12,231 nt of DNA, taken from positions 1-12,231 of the forward strand of contig RPPU01000069.1 in the NCBI GenBank assembly GCA_003819975.1, in the 5' to 3' direction. Below, one piece after another: positions 5,280 through 12,231 of the stretch. The position numbers and the translations under genes are program-made. The stretch's first letter is position 1, and every line of letters begins with the position of its first letter. The stretch is from Desulfobacteraceae bacterium (GTDB lineage Bacteria > Desulfobacterota > DSM-4660 > Desulfatiglandales > HGW-15). The notes below the pieces were generated by a model. It had not been told where the DNA came from and made no database searches. It saw only the letters and a program-made list of their open reading frames with translations.

Positions 5280-6458
5280 TTAAGCTTTAACTTTGTTGTT
5301 TTTATTCAAAAGGCGACCTTCCCAAATCAAAATAATCGGGCTGGCAATGTAAATGGTGGAATACGTTCCGACAATAGATCCGATCAGCATGGCAAAGGCA
5401 AAGTCATTGATCACATCGCCGCCCCAGCCAAACAGAACGATGACCACCGCGAAAACGGTCAGATTGGTCAGAATCGTGCGACTCAAGGTTTGGTTAACGC
5501 TGAGATTGATCAGATCCCCGAAATTTTTATGAGTTCCTTTGCGGGCATTTTCCCGGATCCGGTCAAAAATGACAATGGTGTCGTTGAGGCTGTAACCCAC
5601 AATGGTGAGCAAAGCAGCCACAACCGTAAGGGACACTTCCCGGTTGGTAATGGCGAAAGCGCCGACCGTGATAATGACGTCATGGATCAAAGCGATAATC
5701 GCGCCCAAGGCGTATTTTAAGCGCAAAGCCCACATAAGCAGAAGGCTGACCAAGAGGGCAATGATATTCAACCAAACTACCGATAGATTAGAACCGCGGG
5801 CAAACAGGACAACTAAAATCAGAGCGATAGCCATGACCGCGCTCACAACGAGTTTGAATTCGAAGCGCCAGGAAATATAGATGGACATAAAGAGCAGAGA
5901 AAAAAGCAGGGCAAAGAGCGCTTTTTCCCTGAGTTCTTTGCCGACCGTGGGTCCGACCATTTCGACTTGGGTGATATCCACGCCCTGGCCGAATTGGGCA
6001 ATTAAGGCCTGTTGCACTTTGCCGTCCAAGGCATTCAAATATTGGGAGACTAGAACTTCGCGGGTTTTTTCATCCAGCTTGTCCAGATCATTGAGTTTTA
6101 CGGCCTCACCGAACTTGGCCGTAAGGTTTTTCCTGGTTTTTTCATCAAGATTGCTCAGATCAACCTTTGGCTTTACCACCCGGATAAGATATTCATTTTT
6201 ATCGCCCTGGACTTCCTGGATAATGCTATCTTCTAATTGGATCGGTTTCAAGGCCTGACGGATATCTTCCGGTTTTTGTTTTTGATCCAATTGGGCGCGA
6301 ATGACAATGCCGCCGGAGAAATCGACCCCCAGGTTGAGACCGCCTCTGGCAAAAAGAGCAACGACCGAGACGATAATGGCAATCAGCGAAAGGCCGATGA
6401 AAAACATTTTTTTCCCGACAAAATCGATTTTAGTGTCTGGTTTCATTAATTGGAACAT
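5280..6458 (-). CDS. secF: Protein translocase subunit SecF, enlarged form
   Basis: SecF works with SecD in the inner membrane, using the proton gradient to help pull proteins through SecYEG. Family marks: TM1 at about 17-37, VDFSGG (45-50), VEMVGPTVGKELREKA (165-180) before TM2, ALGAIIALIHDVIITVG (250-266), VGYSLNDTIVIFDRIREN (287-304), and NQTLSRTILTNLTV (322-335). At 392 residues it is about 80 longer than the usual 300-320. The excess lies in two places. Residues 98-160 of the periplasmic domain hold three degenerate copies of an xLDEKTRxxLxxxFG unit (starting near 103, 127 and 143). Residues 202-248 add two hydrophobic segments (203-220, 227-246) between TM2 and TM3, predicting 8 rather than 6 membrane helices. 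The frame is uninterrupted. ATG 6458 has GGGAG (6468-6472) 9 bases upstream. Confidence 0.95.
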   Translation of the reverse strand: MFQLMKPDTKIDFVGKKMFFIGLSLIAIIVSVVALFARGGLNLGVDFSGGIVIRAQLDQKQKPEDIRQALKPIQLEDSIIQEVQGDKNEYLIRVVKPKVDLSNLDEKTRKNLTAKFGEAVKLNDLDKLDEKTREVLVSQYLNALDGKVQQALIAQFGQGVDITQVEMVGPTVGKELREKALFALLFSLLFMSIYISWRFEFKLVVSAVMAIALILVVLFARGSNLSVVWLNIIALLVSLLLMWALRLKYALGAIIALIHDVIITVGAFAITNREVSLTVVAALLTIVGYSLNDTIVIFDRIRENARKGTHKNFGDLINLSVNQTLSRTILTNLTVFAVVIVLFGWGGDVINDFAFAMLIGSIVGTYSTIYIASPIILIWEGRLLNKNNKVKA

Positions 6459-6630
6459 ATCTCTTATCTCCCTTTAGACTTCAGATTTCAAACTATCGAC
6501 GAACCTTTATCGATAAATGAAAATTTAACTGCTTTTATCTTTGCGGTTTTCTTCCGCCAACCTGATCCGGTTTCGCCGTTCTTGAGCCGGGAAGCCGGAA
6601 TTTAAGTTTTTTTGATTTCAATCAAAAAAA
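6459..6630. other. Structured gap between secD and secF
   Basis: A 172-base gap, long for these two usually adjacent genes. It contains several stem-loops: TATCGA/TCGATA (6494-6499 with 6510-6515), GCGG/CCGC (6543-6546 with 6554-6557), an imperfect 15-bp inverted repeat 6567-6598 closed by CCGG/CCGG, and a perfect 13-bp one at 6605-6632 over the secD stop. Short frames exist on the minus strand (25-28 codons), none with a ribosome site; I do not call a gene. Confidence 0.6.
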
Positions 6631-6632
6631 CT
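6605..6632 (-). promoter_or_regulatory. Hairpin over the secD stop codon
   Basis: AGTTTTTTTGATT (6605-6617) and AATCAAAAAAACT (6620-6632) are perfect 13-base complements around two bases. The stem includes part of the secD stop codon (6631-6633). Because the T-run is inside the stem rather than after it, it is not a standard terminator. It may protect the 3' end of the secD message or tune passage into secF; the role is inferred. Confidence 0.45.
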
Positions 6633-8229
6633 AGATACTGATTTTTTGCCACCGTTTAAAACCATAGAGATAGTCATAAATGACTTTGGTCATAAAAACC
6701 GCGGTAACAAAGTTGGCAATCAAACCAAAAGCCAGAGTGACGGCAAAGCCTTTGACCGGGCCGGTACCGAATTGATAGAGCACAATGGCCGTGATCAAAG
6801 TCGTCAGGTTGGCGTCAAAGATCGTGATGGTCGCTTTCTCGAAGCCGGCTTGACTGGCAGCCAAAGCGGTTTTACCGAAACGCAATTCCTCCCGTATACG
6901 TTCAAAAATAAGTACGTTGGCATCCACGGACATGCCGATGGTCAAGACAATGCCGGCAATACCGGGTAAGGTCAGAGTCGCACCGACCACCGCCATACAA
7001 GCCAGGATAAAAAGGATATTAAGGGCCATGGCCACATTGCCAAAAAGGCCGGATAGCCGGTAATAAATCAACATGAAGGCGATCACGACCAGGGAGGCAA
7101 TCATACCGGCATTTAATCCTTTAGCAATGGAATCTTTACCAAGCGAAGGCCCGACCAACCGTTTTTCCATAACAGCCACCGGGGCAGGCAGGGCGCCGGC
7201 TTTTAGCACCAGGGCAAGTTCCCGGGCTTCCTGGTCGGTGAAATTGCCGGTGATCACGGCATTGCCGCCGGAGATTTTTTCCTGAATGTTCGGAGCGGAA
7301 TAGACCACATCATCCAGAACGATCGCCAAACGTTTGCCCTGGTTTTCTTCAGTGATTTGTTCGAATTTTCTGGCGCCCTGGGCATCAAAGGAAAGAGAAA
7401 CAATAGCGCGGTTGGTTTGCTGGCTGATGGTCTGCCCGGCATCTTTAAGGGATTGACCGGTTAAGACTGCGCGCCGTTTCAAAAGCCAGGGTCTTTTGGT
7501 TCGTTCGCCTTTATCGTTGATTTCGGTCTCATAGAGAATTTCGTCCCCGGCCGGAAGTTCATTTTGCCAATCGCCGCCCAACATATTCTCTTCATCCACG
7601 AGCTTAAATTCCAACAACGCGGTTTTGCCGATCAGGTCAATGGCTTTTTGCGGGTCTTTAAGTCCGGGCAACTGAATGAGAATCTGCGTATCCTTTTGGC
7701 GCCGGATATCGGCTTCCCTGACGCCCAAGGCATCCACGCGGTTCCGGATGGTTTCCAAGGCTTGTTCATGCGCTGATTTTTTGGTCTTGGTTTTGGCCTG
7801 ATCATGCATGATCAATTGAAAAGCCACTCCGTTTTCCTTGAAGGGCCCGGGTTGCAGATCAAAGTCGCGGTACTCTCTTTCAATCAGCTCTTTGAAATTT
7901 TTTTCATCCTCTTTGCGCATCAGGGTGATATCGATCCCGGTGGTGTCTTTGGCCGTCAGTTCCTGATAACGGATGTGCTTCTTGCGCAAATCATCCGGCA
8001 GATTATCGGCGATCCGTTCAATATCATTTTCCACAGCCTTATCCACTTTAACATCCAAGAGCAAATGCACGCCGCCCTGAAGGTCCAGTCCCAGGCTCAG
8101 TTTCTTTTCCTGTAAAAATTTCGGCCACCAGGGCGGCAGGTCCGTGGAGACACTGGGAATCAAAAGGAACAATGCTACTAAAATCAAAGCTGCGTATACA
8201 ATGCCTCGCCAGGTTAGACTTTTTATCAC
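6631..8229 (-). CDS. secD: Protein translocase subunit SecD
   Basis: A 532-residue inner-membrane protein of normal length. TM1 is at about 9-25; LSLGLDLQGGVHLLLDV (45-61) is the SecD D1 motif; the large periplasmic P1 domain runs to about 365 and includes ALETIRNRVDALGV (157-170) and IQLPGLKDP (185-193); five more membrane helices follow. GMSVDANVLIFERIREE (432-448) is the conserved TM4 region carrying the aspartate linked to proton flow. SecD binds the emerging substrate in the periplasm and, with SecF, completes translocation. The start codon is GTG 8229, with AGGAG (8236-8240) 6 bases upstream. A terminator-like hairpin sits between yajC and this ribosome site, so secDF may be made at a lower level than yajC. 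A perfect hairpin spans the stop codon. Confidence 0.97.
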   Translation of the reverse strand: MIKSLTWRGIVYAALILVALFLLIPSVSTDLPPWWPKFLQEKKLSLGLDLQGGVHLLLDVKVDKAVENDIERIADNLPDDLRKKHIRYQELTAKDTTGIDITLMRKEDEKNFKELIEREYRDFDLQPGPFKENGVAFQLIMHDQAKTKTKKSAHEQALETIRNRVDALGVREADIRRQKDTQILIQLPGLKDPQKAIDLIGKTALLEFKLVDEENMLGGDWQNELPAGDEILYETEINDKGERTKRPWLLKRRAVLTGQSLKDAGQTISQQTNRAIVSLSFDAQGARKFEQITEENQGKRLAIVLDDVVYSAPNIQEKISGGNAVITGNFTDQEARELALVLKAGALPAPVAVMEKRLVGPSLGKDSIAKGLNAGMIASLVVIAFMLIYYRLSGLFGNVAMALNILFILACMAVVGATLTLPGIAGIVLTIGMSVDANVLIFERIREELRFGKTALAASQAGFEKATITIFDANLTTLITAIVLYQFGTGPVKGFAVTLAFGLIANFVTAVFMTKVIYDYLYGFKRWQKISI

Positions 8230-8242
8230 GGCCAGCTCCTTT

Positions 8243-8280
8243 TAAAAAAAAGAATGGCCCTGTCTCGATTGCAACAGGGC
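8243..8280 (-). terminator. Internal terminator or attenuator before secD
   Basis: On the minus strand GCCCTGT (8280-8274) pairs with ACAGGGC (8263-8257) around a 10-base loop. CATTC and a run of eight T (8251-8244) follow, and the secD ribosome site comes right after. The five-base gap before the T-run and the 7-bp stem suggest partial rather than complete termination. It begins 29 bases beyond the yajC stop and shares the GCCCTGT/CAGGGC stem with the secF terminator. Confidence 0.6.
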
Positions 8281-8309
8281 AATGAATGCTTTTTAGCTTT
8301 TACTGCAAA

Positions 8310-8636
8310 TTATTGGTTTTCTTCCTTCTTTGTGATCGCGGCGATCGAACCGCGCGCGAACTTGACCCGTACCTTGGGGGCGATTTCCATGGTGACCGTA
8401 TTCTCGGTCAAACCGGTGACTTCACCGTAGAGCCCGCCGGTGGTGATGACGTGGTCGCCCTTTTTGATGCCGGCCAGCATTTCGCGTTGTTGTTTGGCTT
8501 TTTTCTGCTGGGGACGGATCAATAAAAAATAAAAAACAACGATGATCGCTATAAAAGGCAGGAAGGACATAAAACCGTTTCCTGCCGCACCTGTACCGGT
8601 ACCGGCGCCACCCATGGCATATGCTACGTCAAACAT
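8310..8636 (-). CDS. yajC: Sec translocase accessory protein YajC
   Basis: A 108-residue protein, typical YajC length. A short glycine/alanine-rich start is followed by one membrane helix (about 22-40) ending in FYFLLIRPQQKKAKQQ, the family's hallmark. A small soluble domain then carries LAGIKKGDHVITTGGLYGEV (54-73) and ends with KVRVKFARGSIAAI. YajC associates with SecD and SecF in the inner membrane; its exact role is unsettled, and in E. coli it is far more abundant than SecD or SecF. ATG 8636 has a strong AAGGAGGT site, with GGAGG 9 bases upstream. It lies 41 bases after tgt and is followed by the hairpin that separates it from secD. Confidence 0.97.
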   Translation of the reverse strand: MFDVAYAMGGAGTGTGAAGNGFMSFLPFIAIIVVFYFLLIRPQQKKAKQQREMLAGIKKGDHVITTGGLYGEVTGLTENTVTMEIAPKVRVKFARGSIAAITKKEENQ

Positions 8637-8677
8637 GATAAAGAACCTCCTTCTTATTTAAAACCGCCTTTTCAGGC

Positions 8678-9802
<1,125 letters not shown>

Positions 9803-9812
9803 CTACGACCCA

Positions 9813-10868
9813 TCATAAAATCAGCATGGCATCGCCATAGCTGTAAAAACGATATCTCTTCTTAACGGCCCGGGCATAGGCGCTTTTGCATAATTTTCGC
9901 CCTGAAAAGGCCGAGACCAGGAAAAGCAGCGAAGACTTGGGCAAATGAAAATTGGTGATCAAGCCGTCCACTACCTGAAAACGGAACCCGGGTGCGATCA
10001 GAAGGCCGGTTTTGCCTTTACCGGCCTTTATTTCCCCATACGGACCTATTGCGCTTTCCAGGGTGCGCACAACCGTGGTGCCGACTGCAATCACCCTGCG
10101 CTTTTCTCTTTTGGCCATGTTGACGGCCCGGGCTGTATTGGGGGTGATCAGATAGCTCTCTTCACCCAAATAGTGTTCGCGAATGTCCTGAACGCGCACC
10201 GGCCGGAAAGTGCCGTGCCCGACATGCAAAGTCAGACTGACCATGGGGATACCGGCCTCTTTTAAGGCTTGGGCCAGGTTCTTGGTAAAATGCAAACCCG
10301 CGGTAGGCGCAGCCACGGCCCCTTTGCGTTGGGAAAAAATCGTTTGATAACGTTCACGGTCCATGCTTCGGCGTTCATCGGCCCGGTTCCTTTTAATATA
10401 AGGAGGCAAAGGCATGCTGCCGTATTTTTCCAAAAAAGTATCGATCGAAACCGGACCTTCAAAAGCGATCAAGGTTAGGCCGTCCTCGTTTAAATCTTCT
10501 ACTTTTCCCGTCACGCCATAATCAAAGAGCAGGCGTCCTCCGATTTTCGGACGCTTGGAAGCCTTTAAAAGAGCCCAGCGGACATTGGGGGCCGGGTGAT
10601 TGGACTCCCCCTGATTCAAGATTAAGAGCTCAATTTCACCGCCGCTTTCTTTGCGGCCATAGATCCGGGCGGGGATTACTTTGGTATTATTGACCACCAG
10701 CAGATCCCCGGGTTTTAGCAGACCGGGTAAATCGGAAAAAAAATGGTCGCTCAAAGATTCGTTGCCGCGATCCGTAACCAGCAGGCGCGATTGATCCCTG
10801 GCGCCGGCCGGAACCTGGGCTATCAGGTCTTCAGGTAAATCGTAATCATATTCTTCAATAGTGAACAT
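9813..10868 (-). CDS. queA: SAM:tRNA ribosyltransferase-isomerase QueA
   Basis: A 351-residue enzyme, usual length. It transfers and rearranges the ribosyl part of S-adenosylmethionine onto preQ1-modified tRNA to give epoxyqueuosine, acting after Tgt. Signatures: EEYDYDLPEDLIAQVP (5-20), GDLLVVNNTKVIPARI (54-69), GGEIELL (76-82), SMPLPPYIKR (151-160), ERYQTIFSQRKGAVAAPTAG (172-191) with LHF after it, HVGHGTFRPV (215-224), and GLITNFHLPKSSLLFLVSAF (302-321). ATG 10868 has almost no ribosome site. A good promoter on the minus strand (10914-10886) predicts transcription starting only about 11 bases upstream. It is the first gene of the queA-tgt-yajC-secD-secF cluster. No motif is missing. Confidence 0.97.
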   Translation of the reverse strand: MFTIEEYDYDLPEDLIAQVPAGARDQSRLLVTDRGNESLSDHFFSDLPGLLKPGDLLVVNNTKVIPARIYGRKESGGEIELLILNQGESNHPAPNVRWALLKASKRPKIGGRLLFDYGVTGKVEDLNEDGLTLIAFEGPVSIDTFLEKYGSMPLPPYIKRNRADERRSMDRERYQTIFSQRKGAVAAPTAGLHFTKNLAQALKEAGIPMVSLTLHVGHGTFRPVRVQDIREHYLGEESYLITPNTARAVNMAKREKRRVIAVGTTVVRTLESAIGPYGEIKAGKGKTGLLIAPGFRFQVVDGLITNFHLPKSSLLFLVSAFSGRKLCKSAYARAVKKRYRFYSYGDAMLIL

Positions 10869-10885
10869 TTATAAAGAAATGCCAA

Positions 10886-10914
10886 ATTTTAAACCTGTTT
10901 ATTTTTTTTCTCAA
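10886..10914 (-). promoter_or_regulatory. Candidate promoter of the queA-secF operon
   Basis: On the minus strand TTGAGA (10914-10909) precedes TAAAAT (10891-10886) with 17 bases between. Both boxes are close to sigma-70 consensus. Transcription would start near 10879, giving a very short leader before ATG 10868. Confidence 0.6.
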
Positions 10915-11056
10915 TAGGTCGTAACCAATTGATTTCTAAAGCATTCCTTCGGCAGCGACGTTTGGCTGCAGATTTACAATGCAAATTTTGTAACTTAATG
11001 AAAACTTGTCCCAAAGTCAAACGATTTATACCTTGATTCTTGAATTAATCAATCGC

Positions 11057-11070
11057 TTGATATATATCAA
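11057..11070. promoter_or_regulatory. Perfect FNR/CRP-family box
   Basis: TTGATATATATCAA fits the FNR consensus TTGAT-N4-ATCAA at every fixed position. It lies 168 bases before the argS ATG and 189 bases before queA. AT-rich context makes a chance match possible, and the same bases would encode LIYIK if the small open frame here is real. Confidence 0.4.
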
Positions 11071-11162
11071 ACAATCGGTTAATCTTGAAAATGAATTGCT
11101 TGCAATGCTTCAGATCCTATTAAAAGATTTGGAAAACAAGCAGGCTTTTACCTGAATGTGAA

Positions 11163-11206
11163 GGGATTCCAAGCTGCTTACCAAGTTGGACCATCCCCTT
11201 TTTTTT
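11163..11206 (+). terminator. Intrinsic terminator in the argS leader
   Basis: GGGAT (11163-11167) pairs with ATCCC (11193-11197), and TCCAA (11168-11172) with TTGGA (11186-11190), leaving a two-base CC bulge. A run of eight T (11199-11206) follows. It points toward argS and ends 31 bases before its ATG, while no called plus-strand gene lies upstream. It therefore ends either a small transcript or an attenuated argS leader. Confidence 0.7.
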
Positions 11207-11237
11207 AAATTTAAGAGTGTCCGGGATTAAGGAAAAA

Positions 11238-12231
11238 ATGCAGAAAAAATTACGAGACCTTTTGACTCAAACGCTTGAACAATGTTTTAGAGACCAAAGC
11301 CTTCAGAAGACCGTGTTGCCCGATTATGTCGTAGAGATTCCCAAGAACCCCGACCATGGCCATTTTGCGACCAACCTCGCCTTGGTGTTGGCGCCTTCTC
11401 AAAAGAAAAAACCGCGCGAAATCGCCCAGATCATTATAGACCATCTCCAGGGTACGGAAGACTTTTTGGCGAAAATCGAGATGGCCGGACCGGGATTCAT
11501 CAATTTCCGTTTGAACGATCAAGAGTGGCATCAATTACTTACAAGCATCGTGACTCAAAAAGACGCTTACGGCAGCAGCCAACTCGGGGCCGGAGAAAAG
11601 ATCATGATTGAATTCGTCAGCGCCAACCCGACCGGTCCTTTGCACTTGGGCCAGGGCCGGGGCGCCGCGTTGGGCGATACCCTGTGCCGTATTCTGGCTT
11701 TTATGGGATATGACGTTTTTCGTGAATATTATATCAACGATGCGGGTCAGCAAGTCCGGTTGCTGGGTGAATCCATTTATGCCCGTTATAAACAGATATC
11801 GGATCCGACCCGGGCTTTTCCGGAAAACGGCTACCAAGGCGAATATATCCTGGAATTGGCCAAGGCCATCGGCGCCCAGACCGATTTATCGGCTCTGTCG
11901 CCGGAGCAAGCGGTGGTTTATTGCAGCGAGCAGGGTATGGAGCGCATGCTGCAAGAGATCAAACAAGATCTGGCCGAGTTCAGGGTTCATTATGATAATT
12001 GGTTTACGGAAAGCAGTCTGGTCCGCAACGGGCTTTTGGAAGAAACCCTGCAGATGATCCGCGCCAAAGGCGGGCTTTATGAGAAAGAGGGAGCTCTTTG
12101 GATCAACACCGCGGCTTTTGGGGATGACAAAGACCGGGTGCTGAGGAAATCGGACGGCCAATATACTTATTTTGCCACTGACATTGCCTATCACATAGAC
12201 AAATGGCGGCGGGGTTTTACCCGAGTGATCA
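11238..12231 (+). CDS. argS: Arginyl-tRNA synthetase (N-terminal part)
   Basis: The frame runs from ATG 11238 through the window end: 331 codons of an enzyme usually 550-590 long. It attaches arginine to tRNA-Arg in the cytoplasm. The N-terminal tRNA-binding domain (about 1-110) contains HGHFATNLAL and AGPGFINFRL. The catalytic core begins with FVSANPTGPLHLGQGR, where residues 136-139 are the class I HIGH box, here HLGQ. YYINDAGQQVRLLGESIYAR follows, a conserved ArgRS block, and RKSDGQYTYFATDIAYH lies near the cut end. The C-terminal KMSK-equivalent region and anticodon domain are outside. AAGGA (11229-11233) lies 4 bases before the ATG. It is divergent from queA, and a terminator hairpin lies in its leader, so its expression may be attenuated. 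Confidence 0.96.
   Translation, partial: MQKKLRDLLTQTLEQCFRDQSLQKTVLPDYVVEIPKNPDHGHFATNLALVLAPSQKKKPREIAQIIIDHLQGTEDFLAKIEMAGPGFINFRLNDQEWHQLLTSIVTQKDAYGSSQLGAGEKIMIEFVSANPTGPLHLGQGRGAALGDTLCRILAFMGYDVFREYYINDAGQQVRLLGESIYARYKQISDPTRAFPENGYQGEYILELAKAIGAQTDLSALSPEQAVVYCSEQGMERMLQEIKQDLAEFRVHYDNWFTESSLVRNGLLEETLQMIRAKGGLYEKEGALWINTAAFGDDKDRVLRKSDGQYTYFATDIAYHIDKWRRGFTRVI

Larger units (their letters stand above)
10915..11237. other. Divergent regulatory region between queA and argS
   Basis: Apart from the promoter and terminator listed separately, this region holds a 5-bp hairpin GCAGC/GCTGC (10952-10956 with 10965-10969), an inverted pair TTACAA/TTGTAA (10974-10979 with 10988-10993), and a perfect TTGATATATATCAA palindrome (11057-11070). 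It also holds an open frame from a possible TTG 11006 or TTG 11033 to TGA 11155. That frame would encode 49 or 40 residues with a leucine-rich helical pattern (LILELINRLIYIKQ, then ELLAMLQILLKDLENKQ), but it lacks an ATG start and a ribosome site. A clear argS promoter was not identified; TTGCTT (11096) with TATTAA (11118) is a weak option. Confidence 0.5.

Noticed and set aside
5881..6258. Plus-strand frame of 125 codons
   Set aside because: Antisense to the SecF periplasmic region. Serine-rich composition is typical of a reverse-strand shadow.
6541..6630. Small gene between secD and secF
   Set aside because: Short minus-strand frames of 25-28 codons lack ribosome sites and overlap hairpins.
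11153..11206. T-box riboswitch upstream of argS
   Set aside because: TTGGACC faintly recalls the T-box TGGNACC, but the GGGTGGNACCGCG core, a specifier loop and an antiterminator were not found. A plain terminator explains the signal.

Overview
The window looks like a piece of a Gram-negative chromosome. SecD, SecF and YajC have the proteobacterial layout, and queA-tgt-yajC-secD-secF is a classic bacterial gene order. The N-termini of SecD (ITWRG-like, then LPPWW) and SecF (KPDTKIDFVGKK-like) most remind me of Deltaproteobacteria and related phyla; this is recalled family resemblance, not a search result. Base composition is moderate, the genes are compact, and the intergenic gaps are unusually rich in palindromic repeats.

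Layout from left to right: the 3' end of an electron-transfer flavoprotein alpha gene (1-153, +); a repeat-bearing gap; a small unknown membrane protein (369-719, +); a gap with a REP-like inverted pair; a MazEF-type toxin-antitoxin operon with its own promoter (1176-1783, +); and a nitroreductase-family gene (1853-2422, -). A 129-bp inverted-repeat element follows, then a MutT-type Nudix hydrolase overlapping the stop of a large membrane-anchored TPR protein (2602-4832, -). A gap of about 450 bp holds a nested palindrome. Next comes the minus-strand cluster queA-tgt-yajC-secD-secF (10868 down to 5280), closed by a strong intrinsic terminator at 5225-5256. A 369-bp divergent region leads into the 5' part of argS (11238 to the window end, +).

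The main cluster joins two jobs. Tgt and QueA act in succession on tRNA to make queuosine: Tgt inserts preQ1, then QueA adds the epoxycyclopentane ring. YajC, SecD and SecF are accessory subunits of the Sec translocon. A terminator-like hairpin lies between yajC and secD, and four more hairpins lie in the long secD-secF gap, so expression along the operon may be graded.

I found no convincing new defence or mobile system. The best leads are: a SecF about 80 residues longer than usual, with an apparent extra transmembrane hairpin and a three-fold repeat in its periplasmic domain; an argS leader with a terminator, a perfect FNR-type box and a possible small ORF; and several distinct families of intergenic palindromes, one apparently nested inside another.
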